IMG/VR virus record: IMGVR_UViG_3300049728_000159
Coordinates: 62,001-126,000 of that record
Reading direction: 5' to 3' (one strand)
Length of the DNA: 64,000 nucleotides
DNA from: a virus
Position numbers and translations under genes: made by a program. The notes beneath the pieces were generated by a model. That model worked only from the letters and a program-made list of their open reading frames with translations, was not told where the DNA came from and did no database searches. Shown here piece after piece: positions 48,006 through 56,740 of the stretch. Each line of letters starts with the position of its first letter. Positions within the stretch are counted from its first letter, which is position 1.

Positions 48006-48548
48006 TCAAGAGTCGGTTTGGCTCGTATCATCGGCGATAGTCGGCAGATTGTTGAGTGACTCCTTGTGCTTTTCCACACGAGCAATCAGATCAATCTTAG
48101 TGTAAGCCTCCGGATCAATTTCCAGACCAAAGGTCTTGGCATGAGCCGCAATCTTGGCCTTGGTCAGATCAGCCAGGACAATCGGCTTCTCTACAGGAAC
48201 AGGAACAACCACTGGGTCCATGGTCTGTGCCCGTTGTGTGTCCGCCAAGTACTCTGCCTCGTGGCCAATGTATCTTTCTGGCACAGCGGGATCAACCTTG
48301 GGCTCTTCCTTCACCACAACCGGAGCAACCGGAGTTGGCTTGATCTCTTCGATCAGAGGAACTTTCTGTGCTAGGAGACTCTTGATTCCGGTCGCTGTCT
48401 GACGAACTGAGCCGACCAGGACTCCACCACGGAAGATGGTCATTCTTGACACACTCTCTTCGTAGGTTAGGATGTCACCAGGGCGAACATAAGTTGCTCC
48501 AATTGAAAAGTAGATCTGTCTCTTTGCCAAGTAGGATTTCTGAGCCAT
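48006..48548 (-). CDS. Structural-type protein with C-terminal HeH/SAP-like motif
   Basis: 180 residues from ATG 48548 (a longer start at 48584 is possible). A small beta barrel (IYFSIGATYVRPGDILTYEESVSRMTIFRGG), a Pro/Val/Glu-rich linker, and a C-terminal LTKAKIAAHAKTFGLEIDPEAYTKIDLIARVEKH helix-extended loop-helix of the HeH/LEM type. Such HeH tails are frequent in phage head and tail proteins, where they may touch DNA. Confidence 0.7.
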   Translation of the reverse strand: MAQKSYLAKRQIYFSIGATYVRPGDILTYEESVSRMTIFRGGVLVGSVRQTATGIKSLLAQKVPLIEEIKPTPVAPVVVKEEPKVDPAVPERYIGHEAEYLADTQRAQTMDPVVVPVPVEKPIVLADLTKAKIAAHAKTFGLEIDPEAYTKIDLIARVEKHKESLNNLPTIADDTSQTDS

Positions 48549-48580
48549 TGATTTTGTGCTCCTCGAGATAGTAATACTGC

Positions 48581-49714
48581 TCACTTTACTGGATTTGATA
48601 GTTTCTTTCTTAGAGCGTGGGCCTCACGCATCTTACGACGAGTTTCTTCAGAAGCTATTCTACCTGTGAGTTTGAGAGCTATCTGGTCACGAGATTTCTG
48701 AGATTGAAGATGGTCTTTGTGTGGACCGACCTTACCTTTCCAGAAGGCATTATCAGTGCGAGCGGATTGAGAAGCGGACATTTTGTCACGAGTTGACTGA
48801 GGTCTGGTCTTGTCTTTCCAGTAACCAGGCTTGCCAAAGCGATTGTTGCCCTCTCCTGTCATGGATTGGGACTTGGCTGCTCTGGATTCCAAGGACCAGG
48901 TCCAGGATTTGCCAATTGTAGCAACACGAACCTTATCGGCATGCTCTGGTGCTAGAGTACGCCCCATGAGAGTTTCACGGATCTTTTGCTTGGTTTCTTC
49001 CGAAATGCCTAGGACTCTACGATGGTGCTGATCTCCTTTAGGTATGAAGGAATAACCATTAGGTTCTGCAGTTCTTTGTTTATGCTTGGCTAAACTCCAA
49101 TCGGAAAGTTTCTGTTTAGTGGAATCAGTAGCACGATAGCATCTTCCGCATTCCCAACCATCGAGGAGGAGAGGAGGAAGATCAGTTTTCAGAACACGAC
49201 GTTCTTCGTCATCTTTGTAAATCCACTGTTGTTCGGGGTAGACTAAGCTCCAACCTTCAGCTTCATAGTTAGAGAGTTGGCTAGGTTTGCAGACAGTGAC
49301 GTCGTCTTCGCGATAGATTCTGATGTAACCCTTGATGGAAAAATCGTTCATGCGACGGATGAGTTCAAATTCTGCTGCGATGTCGGAAAGAAGTTCAAGA
49401 TCGTAACCGCTGGCACGTAGCTCGCCGAATCTGAGGCCCACCATGAGGCGGAATGCTCCGTTGGTTGCTCCACAAGGAATGGCCTTGCGAAGTAGATAGT
49501 GAGCGATGAGATGATCAGCATAAGAAAGCCGCTTGATGTTCCAGGGGAATTTGGTGAGACTGCGGAAGTCAGGGAAGATGCTCTCCATCAGGATGTGGTG
49601 CTTGTCGAAGGATTCTGTGGGAGTAGGAGTGTTGGTAATGAATTCTAGGTAGGTGTCGACCCAGACAGGATCGTGAGGAATGGAAGTGAGGCTTTGTTTG
49701 ATAACGCTGTTCAT
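48581..49714 (-). CDS. HNH-type homing endonuclease with NUMOD modules
   Basis: 377 residues. FDKHHILMESIFPDF...NIKRLSYADHLIAHYLLRKAIP is the nuclease core of the same family as 25465 and 55301. The C-terminal half has NUMOD3-like units (SEETKQKIRETLMGR, GNNRFGKPGYWKDKT, DNAFWKGKVGPH, ASEETRRKMREAHALRK) for DNA recognition. Located just downstream of the capsid gene. Confidence 0.88.
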   Translation of the reverse strand: MNSVIKQSLTSIPHDPVWVDTYLEFITNTPTPTESFDKHHILMESIFPDFRSLTKFPWNIKRLSYADHLIAHYLLRKAIPCGATNGAFRLMVGLRFGELRASGYDLELLSDIAAEFELIRRMNDFSIKGYIRIYREDDVTVCKPSQLSNYEAEGWSLVYPEQQWIYKDDEERRVLKTDLPPLLLDGWECGRCYRATDSTKQKLSDWSLAKHKQRTAEPNGYSFIPKGDQHHRRVLGISEETKQKIRETLMGRTLAPEHADKVRVATIGKSWTWSLESRAAKSQSMTGEGNNRFGKPGYWKDKTRPQSTRDKMSASQSARTDNAFWKGKVGPHKDHLQSQKSRDQIALKLTGRIASEETRRKMREAHALRKKLSNPVK

Positions 49715-49770
49715 GAATTCATGATACTATAGGTTTTGCCAATTAGGGGAAATTATTGTTCTGAAGACAG

Positions 49771-49800
49771 CTAGAGCCTCCCGATTAAGAGAGGCTCTAG
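49771..49800 (-). terminator. Strong hairpin after the capsid gene
   Basis: CTAGAGCCTC and GAGGCTCTAG form a perfect 10-bp stem with a 10-nt loop, 15 nt beyond the capsid stop. No long U-run follows, so it may also stabilise the capsid mRNA 3' end. Confidence 0.65.
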
Positions 49801-49815
49801 ATGGTTAGGTGATGG

Positions 49816-50949
49816 TTAAACGTTGCCGGTGCCACGTACTACGTTGATGCGCTGGACTCCGCTCGGGTTGAAAACAAGGAAGCCCAAATTCTCGAAGATG
49901 CTGAAGCCGATCTGGCGGAGGTCCGGACGGTCGGCTGACATGACCGTGAGCGGAATACGCTCGGGGATGACGCCCAAGAACTCGGCATCGGCCAGAACGT
50001 ACACTTCACCATAGTTGATCTTACGAGACTGGAGCAGAGTGGCGCCCCAGAGGTATCCCATCACGCCCGTCTTCAACAGCTTGCGCTGCGTCTCACGGTC
50101 GATGTTCGCATCGGTCCACTTCAACAGGTCGACATAGTCGCGCGGGTTGAAGAACACATAGGCCACCGAAAGGTCATGGCGCTGAACCTGGCCAAATGCA
50201 TCAGCCATCGAGTCCACGTCAATTCCCTTGACAGCGAAGGTGTCGGTGCCGACAAACAGCCAGTAGCCAGCTGCATAACCGCCGCCGCCCACTACCGGGT
50301 TCTGTGTGGTTGCTGCCTTGATGCAAACATAGAGGTTTCCATCGGAACCCGTCGTGTAAGCACCAACAGCAAAGGGTCCGCCGCTGACCCAAGCAACGGG
50401 AGGAGTGGTGATGCCGGACGTCGCCACGAAGATGTTGAGGTCTTCGTTGAAAACGTAGTCCGTCGAGCCAGTGCCGGCAACGAGGGTCGCCGCTGTGGCT
50501 GCGGTTGCGACGGCGTCGAACAGGCCAAACACATAGCCGTCCTCAGTCGCGCCCACTTCTGCCTTGGCCAGATTGAGAGAACGGGCAACGAGGTCGAAGC
50601 GACGTTCCTTGATCTGGGTGATCGGGATCATGGGATTGGCAACGATTTCGAACGTCGGAACCGTCACACGAATGGGCTTGGTTACCCGGACAATGTCGCC
50701 GCCTTCTTCACCAACCACAAAGGCCTCGACGAACGACTTACCAGTCGCGTCAAATTCCTTGTCGTAGATGGGAAGTGCGCCATCCGGAAGGGTTTCCACC
50801 ATGAGTGCCTTGCGGGCAATCGACATATAGTCACGGCGGCGTCTCAGGGAGGGTCCGAGAGAAGCTGCGAGCTTCTGACGTCCGCCTGCGGTTTTCAGCA
50901 ACTGACCCAACTGCGCTGTCTGCTGCTGAGTTCTCGAAAGAGTAGCCAT
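49816..50949 (-). CDS. Major capsid protein, HK97 fold
   Basis: 377 residues. ARKALMVETLPDGALPIYDKEFDATG, VVGEEGGDIVRVTKPIRVTVPTFEIVANPMIPITQIKERRFDLVARSLNLAKAEVGATED and the C-terminal GVIPERIPLTVMSADRPDLRQIGFSIFENLGFLVFNPSGVQRI match a known family of HK97-fold capsid proteins of large phages. Residues about 160-245 (Gly/Thr/Ala-rich, GSDGNLYVCIKAATTQNPV) look like a small beta domain inserted in the fold. GGAGAAATTCAA precedes the ATG. Followed by a strong hairpin. Confidence 0.88.
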   Translation of the reverse strand: MATLSRTQQQTAQLGQLLKTAGGRQKLAASLGPSLRRRRDYMSIARKALMVETLPDGALPIYDKEFDATGKSFVEAFVVGEEGGDIVRVTKPIRVTVPTFEIVANPMIPITQIKERRFDLVARSLNLAKAEVGATEDGYVFGLFDAVATAATAATLVAGTGSTDYVFNEDLNIFVATSGITTPPVAWVSGGPFAVGAYTTGSDGNLYVCIKAATTQNPVVGGGGYAAGYWLFVGTDTFAVKGIDVDSMADAFGQVQRHDLSVAYVFFNPRDYVDLLKWTDANIDRETQRKLLKTGVMGYLWGATLLQSRKINYGEVYVLADAEFLGVIPERIPLTVMSADRPDLRQIGFSIFENLGFLVFNPSGVQRINVVRGTGNV

Positions 50950-50989
50950 TTGAATTTCTCCGATTTCTCTCTTTAAGAGCAGCGTTGGG

Positions 50990-51472
50990 TTAGATCAGTG
51001 ATCCGACGCCCAGCAGGAAAGAGTTCTGCTGAGTTGGGACTGCTGTGACAAGTCCAACGATCTTGGCAACTCCACCAGGTGTTGCATTGGTGTAGAGTCC
51101 AGCCGCGCCGCCAGTACCCGCGTACAGCGGAGTGCCGACCACGTACTGCTTGGTTGTGTCATAAGCCTGATTGTCGACCGAACCCTTCCACATGGAGCGG
51201 ACGACAGGGGCCTTCTTGGAGCCAGAGGGACCGATAGCGCCGGCAAATTCACCGGGGCCATTGATGAGTGTCCCATAGGGCGACATGGTGTTGCCATCGC
51301 AGGGAGCGATAAGAGCAGAGCCGTCGGAGTAAGTGCCTACGACCGCCATGATCTTTCCGCCCAAGTAACCTGCATTGGTCAACGTGAGCTGGTCAGTACC
51401 GGGGTCACCTGTGAGGGTGACGTTTGGAACCGTGGTTCCATCGTTCTGACCGTAATAGTCAAGTTTCAACAT
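50990..51472 (-). CDS. Probable head decoration protein
   Basis: 160 residues, Gly/Thr/Ala-rich beta protein (VPNVTLTGDPGTDQLTLTNAGYLGGKIMAVVG, VVGTPLYAGTGGAAGLYTNATPGGVAKIVGLV). Directly upstream of the capsid gene; its composition and length fit capsid decoration or cement proteins. The exact role is inferred from position. Confidence 0.65.
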   Translation of the reverse strand: MLKLDYYGQNDGTTVPNVTLTGDPGTDQLTLTNAGYLGGKIMAVVGTYSDGSALIAPCDGNTMSPYGTLINGPGEFAGAIGPSGSKKAPVVRSMWKGSVDNQAYDTTKQYVVGTPLYAGTGGAAGLYTNATPGGVAKIVGLVTAVPTQQNSFLLGVGSLI

Positions 51473-51648
51473 GGTTGAATCTCAGCTACATAGTCTGGTT
51501 TTGATTTGTCAGCCATCCAGATCAGTCAAGCTAAGACAAGATCTATAGATGACCAGCAGCCATCCTACACTTATGGGGGTTGTAATCCAGTTTTTTAGGC
51601 AATTAGCGATAATGCCCGTATCAATCGACTACTTAGGCCATAGTAATC

Positions 51649-52275
51649 ATGTGCGTCTACTTAATCACCAATCTCGTTAACGGAAAATTCTATGTTGGCC
51701 AAACTGTTCTTTCACTGAGAGAACGATGGAATCAGCATGTCAAAAATGCTAAATATGGAGATAATTCCTATTTGTACAAAGCAATGAGAAAATATGGAGA
51801 GTCAAGTTTCACTATGGAACTTCTTTGTGAAACCTCCAGTATAGACAAGTTGAACGAATTTGAAACTCTCTGGATCATTCTTCTTCGTTCATCTGATCCC
51901 AAGATCGGGTACAATCTCACTCTCGGTGGTCACGGATGTCGAGCCAACGAAGAGACCAAAAGAAAGCTGAGTCAATTCAAGAAACAGCAGTGGATTGACG
52001 ATCCTGAAGGAACTAAAGAAATTCATCGAAAAGCAGCCAAGGCATTATCTGATAAACTTACTGGAGTACCAAAAACCAAGGATCACAAGGACAAAATATC
52101 TAACAGTTGGAATATCCCCAGAAAACAGTCTCAATCTTCCGTTGCTACAAGAGTGAATTTAACTGAGAATACTAAATTGCATGATTACACCTGTCCTAAA
52201 TGTGGAGCGAAGTTCATTCAAGTCACCAAGGGAGTTTATGGAGGACATAGAAGATACTGTCTTCACTTCAAATAG
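51649..52275 (+). CDS. GIY-YIG homing endonuclease
   Basis: 208 residues. VYLITNLVNGKFYVGQTVLSLRERWNQHVK (GIY-YIG core), NEFETLWIILL, NUMOD-like ANEETKRKLSQFKKQQW, and a C-terminal zinc finger CPKCGAKF...HRRYCLHF. It sits opposite in direction to the head genes, between decoration and scaffold genes. Confidence 0.93.
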   Translation: MCVYLITNLVNGKFYVGQTVLSLRERWNQHVKNAKYGDNSYLYKAMRKYGESSFTMELLCETSSIDKLNEFETLWIILLRSSDPKIGYNLTLGGHGCRANEETKRKLSQFKKQQWIDDPEGTKEIHRKAAKALSDKLTGVPKTKDHKDKISNSWNIPRKQSQSSVATRVNLTENTKLHDYTCPKCGAKFIQVTKGVYGGHRRYCLHFK

Positions 52276-52277
52276 AA

Positions 52278-52303
52278 TCGGCTCAGAGGTTAATCTGAGC
52301 CGA
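52278..52303. terminator. Bidirectional terminator-type hairpin
   Basis: TCGGCTCAGA and TCTGAGCCGA form a perfect 10-bp stem with a 6-nt loop, placed between the convergent ends of the GIY-YIG gene and the scaffold-like gene. Confidence 0.7.
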
Positions 52304-52331
52304 CCCTGTGATGTAACTGGTTTTACTGGGT

Positions 52332-54365
52332 TTACATGTCGTCGTCGCTGAACAGCAGAGACGCCAGATTGGATTCCGCAGCAGGAGCCGCCGCAACCAC
52401 AGTCTTCAGTTTGGTGATGGACTTCTTGGTGCCGACCTTGGTGTTGGCCTCGGTGGGCTCTTCCTGGTGCGAAGTCTGGTCACGAGTGGTGTCGTAGTCG
52501 TCCTGGTCGAGACTCTTGAGGATGTCAGTCAGCAGAGAATCTTCGTGATCGGTTTCGTTATCACGAGGATCCTTGCCAACGGCATCAGTCTTGAAGGTCT
52601 GAGCGATATCCCCAGGCTTCACGACCTTGGACAGAGACGCGTCCACTTCGGCATACTTGGTGCTGCCCAAGAGACGAGCCATCGGGTCAGCATCGGAGGC
52701 AGTCAGGTCGAACATGTCACCGATGGGAGACTCTTCCATGCTGGCTTCCATGTTCTGGGCTGAACTGGGTAGGAAGTCATTGTCGTCTTCGCCGGCAGTG
52801 ACGTTGCCATTGTTGGCGAGAGATGCTTCCTTGTCCTCGAGCTTGTCGTTGTCGAAGATGCTTTCAAGGTTGAGCTCTTCGGAATTCTCCTCGATGTCAT
52901 CCTTGATCTGTTCGATGTCCTGGATGACTTCGTCGATCTGCTCAACAACTTCGAGCTTCTCTTCGTCGCCAACCACTTCCTCGGACTCACCTTCAGGCTT
53001 CTCTTCGCCTTCACCCTCTTCCGGCAGAGGAGGTAGAGGCATGTCGCCGCCTTCTTCAACTGGAGGAGCCGTGGGGCCTGCAGCCGGGGGAGCCATGTCC
53101 TCAGGACCGGCCTTCTTGGTCTTCTTGGACGCTGTTGGCGCCATCGAGCATTCGCCTTCCAGGTGATCCTTGCCACAGGCAGAGCAGGCCTTCTTGGTCT
53201 TGGCTGCTTCCTTGGGCGTGACCTTCTGGTCGCTCATGGTCTTGTCGACGGTGTCCTTTTCACGATCGCCAGCCTTGCCGGCATCGATCTCAGCAGGTTC
53301 CTTGCGGATGGGTTCGGGATAAGCAGGAGGCACCGGGCCAGCGTCCTTGCGGTCGTCAGCCTTCTTCGTGGTGGCACTCTTGGGATCACCCTTCAATTCA
53401 GACTTCACAGCACTCTCTTCACTGGCAAGAATGCTTGGGTTCTCCATGAGGTCATTCATCGTGGTCTTGGTGACCGACGCGATCGCCTCGCAGGTCTTCT
53501 GGAAAGCAGCATTTCTCGCTGTCTGCCGGCAGATGGCCTTGAGAGCCTTGGTGGTATTCGCCAGAAGAGATTCTGCTAGCTTCTGTTGAATGGTTGCAGG
53601 GGCTGTGGGCAAAAGAGTCTTAGCAACAGTCCAAGCGGAAGCGACTCTAGTCTGTGCTTCCTTATTGATCGCTTCTGCTCTCTTTGATTTGATAGCAGCG
53701 ATTCTATCCTTAAGAGAAGAAGACTTCGTGGTTTCGGTCGCAGTCGCCATGGTTGTGTTGCCTTTCTTCTGAGCGGTAGGCACCGGAGTGCCTTTCTTAC
53801 TTGGAGTCGGGAAGTTGGATTTCTTGCTTGATGCCGTAATCGGTGCCTCTTCAGCAGGAGGTTCTTCCTCGACAGGTGGCTCTTCCGCCGGTGGCTCTTC
53901 GCCGGCAAGTTCATCACCGGAAGGAATTTCATCCATGGTGTTTTCTTCAACAGGCGGAGGTGCTACAGGCTCTTCCAGGGGAGGAGGTTCAACAGCTGGT
54001 GCAGGAGGAGGCAGAGGAGCTTCAGGTGCGAAGTCGGTCATGGGAGGAGCACCCATACCCAAATCATCCATGCCCATTCCTTCATCAGCCTCGCCGGTCG
54101 CCATTTCCACGACCAACGGATCGATTTCGCCGAGAGACTGTTTCATCTCATCTGACCAATCGCCGCCCTTGAGAGTGTCCCAAGCATTGAGAACCTCGAT
54201 GCCCTCTCGAAGCTGACGGATATCGGTTTCCATGTCCTCACGCTTCTGGGCAAGGGAGTCAAACTTGACTGAAGAAGTCGGCAGAGACATGATCTGGTCG
54301 TCAAGCATGTCAAGATCAGCTTCCTTCTTCAAGAGAGCCTGTTTCAGTTGAGAAAGTTTACGCAT
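52332..54365 (-). CDS. Large acidic scaffold-like protein
   Basis: 677 residues. N-terminal coiled coil (KQALLKKEADLDMLDDQIMSL...QKREDMETDIRQLREGI), a Pro/Glu-rich disordered stretch with repeats (EEPPAEEPPVEEEPPAEEAP), a helical basic domain (SSSLKDRIAAIKSKRAEAINKEAQ), a CSACGKDHLEGEC zinc knuckle, and a highly acidic C-terminal half ending LFSDDD. Position between capsid and protease genes and composition fit a scaffolding or prohead-core protein (inference). It is longer than usual scaffolds, and the zinc knuckle is unusual. Confidence 0.65.
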   Translation of the reverse strand: MRKLSQLKQALLKKEADLDMLDDQIMSLPTSSVKFDSLAQKREDMETDIRQLREGIEVLNAWDTLKGGDWSDEMKQSLGEIDPLVVEMATGEADEGMGMDDLGMGAPPMTDFAPEAPLPPPAPAVEPPPLEEPVAPPPVEENTMDEIPSGDELAGEEPPAEEPPVEEEPPAEEAPITASSKKSNFPTPSKKGTPVPTAQKKGNTTMATATETTKSSSLKDRIAAIKSKRAEAINKEAQTRVASAWTVAKTLLPTAPATIQQKLAESLLANTTKALKAICRQTARNAAFQKTCEAIASVTKTTMNDLMENPSILASEESAVKSELKGDPKSATTKKADDRKDAGPVPPAYPEPIRKEPAEIDAGKAGDREKDTVDKTMSDQKVTPKEAAKTKKACSACGKDHLEGECSMAPTASKKTKKAGPEDMAPPAAGPTAPPVEEGGDMPLPPLPEEGEGEEKPEGESEEVVGDEEKLEVVEQIDEVIQDIEQIKDDIEENSEELNLESIFDNDKLEDKEASLANNGNVTAGEDDNDFLPSSAQNMEASMEESPIGDMFDLTASDADPMARLLGSTKYAEVDASLSKVVKPGDIAQTFKTDAVGKDPRDNETDHEDSLLTDILKSLDQDDYDTTRDQTSHQEEPTEANTKVGTKKSITKLKTVVAAAPAAESNLASLLFSDDDM

Positions 54366-54435
54366 TGCGCAGTCTCCAGTGAACCACTCACTACTAGGGT
54401 GTTTTGAAGTCGTTTCTTATACCAACAGGTAATCT

Positions 54436-55311
54436 TCATGAACCAAACCTCCGTCTAAAATCGGCAATGGAAGCTCTGGACAACTCTTCTCTTGGACTAG
54501 AGGCAGCTTTCTTAATTCCAGCGGTGGTACTATATGTAAACTTAGTCTTAGGTCCTGTCCAGGTATCGTTCCCGTTCTCGTCAGATATAATCCCACGAAG
54601 TTCCGCTCCAGGAAAGGCAGGGGTCTCAACCCATGAAGCCTCGATAAAATGAACTCCACCACCTGGAAGCGAAGGCCGTCCGCACAATTCCACTATGATC
54701 CGAGGAACACCGTCGTCATCAGGCATGAACATGCCTTTCTGAAAATTGAGATGCTGACAATAGGTGTTGGCATCAGTGACTCTAGTTCCACAAAAGGAGC
54801 ATGTAACTTCATCTGCGACGCAACCCATCGACATATACTTAGTTTTACCCGAACGGATATCTCCTACAAGTGATTCATGTTTCATATCTGTTGCTACCAA
54901 AATATCACAAAAGTAGACCCAAATATCCGGAGAAGCAATCGATACTTTACGAAGGACAGCGTCTAGAATATGTCCCTTGGCATGCTTAGAATTTTGGAAG
55001 TGTTCAAGAAAATTGAATGCACCAATGAAAGATTTGTGACTCATTTTGAGTACTTCATTACTCCAGGCGTCCTGATTATTATTAGCCAAATGGCTCGTCT
55101 CAGGCTTAATTAGGTAGTCATAAGGTTCTGCCTCTACCATTACTGATGCCATAATTGTGCAATGAGATAGAAGGTACTGAGATGACTCCGCAACTTTCTT
55201 CAATGAGGCAGTCTTAACTCCAAAAGCGTTATTTCCATACATCTTATGCCAATCATTAAGACTGACAAGTGGGCTGGCTAGTACTGCCTGAGCCTGCTTC
55301 TTAAATGACAT
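54436..55311 (-). CDS. Probable prohead protease / capsid maturation protein
   Basis: 291 residues from ATG 55311 (AGGAGAG upstream). LLSHCTIMASVMVEAEPYDYLIKPETSHLANNNQDAWSNEVL, FIGAFNFLEHFQNSKHAKGHILDAVLRKV, DILVATDMKHESLVGDIRSGKTKYMSMGCVADEVTCSFCGTRV...CQHL and GGVHFIEASWVETPAFPGAELRGI match a conserved head gene of large phages that I associate with prohead processing. The C...C..H zinc site and HE/SWV boxes are distinctive. Placement beside scaffold and capsid genes supports the call. Confidence 0.6.
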   Translation of the reverse strand: MSFKKQAQAVLASPLVSLNDWHKMYGNNAFGVKTASLKKVAESSQYLLSHCTIMASVMVEAEPYDYLIKPETSHLANNNQDAWSNEVLKMSHKSFIGAFNFLEHFQNSKHAKGHILDAVLRKVSIASPDIWVYFCDILVATDMKHESLVGDIRSGKTKYMSMGCVADEVTCSFCGTRVTDANTYCQHLNFQKGMFMPDDDGVPRIIVELCGRPSLPGGGVHFIEASWVETPAFPGAELRGIISDENGNDTWTGPKTKFTYSTTAGIKKAASSPREELSRASIADFRRRFGS

Positions 55312-56290
55312 TTTCTCTCCTTTTCTGATGCATAAGAAAATGAGAGGCACTGATTTTGTCTCTTGTCTTCTGTGAAACAACCCGTCCTTTACGTCGCTTA
55401 CTCCACAATTTTCTCAATTCCAGAGAAGGATGTCTACCTAACTGAGCATTTCCGATTCTTTTTCTAGTATCCTCAGAGGCAGCTGACATTACACCACGTA
55501 ATTCACCTGAAAGAAAACGAGAATCATTTTTTGAGACAGAAAAAGTATTTCCTTCTGAATCAACTACAGCTACTTTTCCTGTAGAGGGATGAACCCAGTT
55601 GGGATCTTCTAGCCTGACATCTCCAGCAATCATAGAAGCAGTTTCTCCCGTTACTGTATTCATACGAACTTTTCTTCCTTTGTTGATTGGTTGTAATTCT
55701 CCGGAAATTATCCTAGAGTCGTCTTTGGGAACACGAAAACAGTTCCTCTGCTTGTCTCTCACTGAAGTAGTTCCTGTTGTGTGATGTCTAAACTGTCCTG
55801 AAACCACTACAGGATCTGTTTTAGACATGAGTACAACCATTTTAGTATCTGGGTTATAAACTGGAGTGAACCCCTTTGTCGAAGGTATGTGAAGTTTAGA
55901 GGCTTCGTATACATCTGCCATCTTATAAACTTCTTGCAATTTTAGATACATAGCCCTTTTCATGTTGGCCATGAGATAAAAAGTGATTTGAATACTGGAA
56001 GATGATGGAACCGCCTTTGCTAACAAGTAGTGAGCTACAAAGTGATTGCGTGCTGTCAGCTTAACGATGTTAACAGGTGTGTCTATATACTGAGGAAAAT
56101 CAGCTCTCATCAAGGTATGATGACCTTCTAATTTTCCATTTACTTGTTTTCCATCCGCTACAAATTTCAGATAGTTTTCCACTGCTTTCTGGTCGCAGTC
56201 CGGGTACTTCTCCAGAATCATCTCAAGGCACACTTCATCCCATGTTGGATTAGCCTGCGAGATTTTGTGTCCAAAAGGCAGTTTCGTCAT
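55301..56290 (-). CDS. HNH-type homing endonuclease
   Basis: 329 residues. LEGHHTLMRADFPQYIDTPVNIVKLTARNHFVAHYLLAKAVP is the nuclease core shared with 25465 and 48581. The middle repeats FRV(P)KDDSRIISGEL / FSVSKNDSRFLSGEL units, then ASEDTRKRIGNAQLGRHPSLELRKLW for DNA binding. Its last codons (HQKRREN) contain the Shine-Dalgarno of the protease gene, whose ATG overlaps. Confidence 0.88.
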   Translation of the reverse strand: MTKLPFGHKISQANPTWDEVCLEMILEKYPDCDQKAVENYLKFVADGKQVNGKLEGHHTLMRADFPQYIDTPVNIVKLTARNHFVAHYLLAKAVPSSSSIQITFYLMANMKRAMYLKLQEVYKMADVYEASKLHIPSTKGFTPVYNPDTKMVVLMSKTDPVVVSGQFRHHTTGTTSVRDKQRNCFRVPKDDSRIISGELQPINKGRKVRMNTVTGETASMIAGDVRLEDPNWVHPSTGKVAVVDSEGNTFSVSKNDSRFLSGELRGVMSAASEDTRKRIGNAQLGRHPSLELRKLWSKRRKGRVVSQKTRDKISASHFLMHQKRRENVI

Positions 56291-56316
56291 TGTGCTTCCT
56301 ATAGAGAGTCTCTTAG

Positions 56317-56733
56317 TCAGATTTCCTTCTCAGCAACTACTAAACATGAGATCAGATGCCTCATCTCAGGCTCTTCATCTTCTTCTAGAGCGTCTTTGTC
56401 GAGGTGTCTGCGTAGATCATTGCGCGGCGGGAGCTTCGTCGGAGACTCGTGGATATCCACTCCTGCCACAATCAAACCGGGAGGAATTCCTTCCACCAAG
56501 TTGGCATCCTCATCCTTGTTCTCAGTTCCCTTCTCAGCCAGAGGGTTCTTGTACCCGCGAGACTCCTCAGCATATTCAGGAGTTTTGTTGTTTATCGGAG
56601 AGTCCGGAATACCGTCAAGATCTGCACCGCCCACCCCTCTGGGAATAGGTCCATAGAATGGATCGTCAGTTTCTCCTTCAGGGGAAGCGTAGAAGACTGC
56701 AGTCTTAGGCTGGAGAAGACGACTATACATCAT
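56317..56733 (-). CDS. Hypothetical acidic structural-region protein (138 aa)
   Basis: Start ATG 56733 with AGAGG upstream. Pro/Asp/Gly-rich, largely disordered (YASPEGETDDPFYGPIPRGVGGADLDGIPDSPINNKTPEY), with an acidic helical end. Between tail tube and protease genes; role unknown. Confidence 0.6.
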   Translation of the reverse strand: MMYSRLLQPKTAVFYASPEGETDDPFYGPIPRGVGGADLDGIPDSPINNKTPEYAEESRGYKNPLAEKGTENKDEDANLVEGIPPGLIVAGVDIHESPTKLPPRNDLRRHLDKDALEEDEEPEMRHLISCLVVAEKEI

Positions 56734-56740
56734 ATTGCCT

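Noticed and set aside
52332-54365. Overlapping frames antisense and in +1 to the scaffold gene (Ser-rich and Arg-rich ORFs)
   Set aside because: Shadows of repetitive GAG/GCC-rich coding sequence; no start signals.
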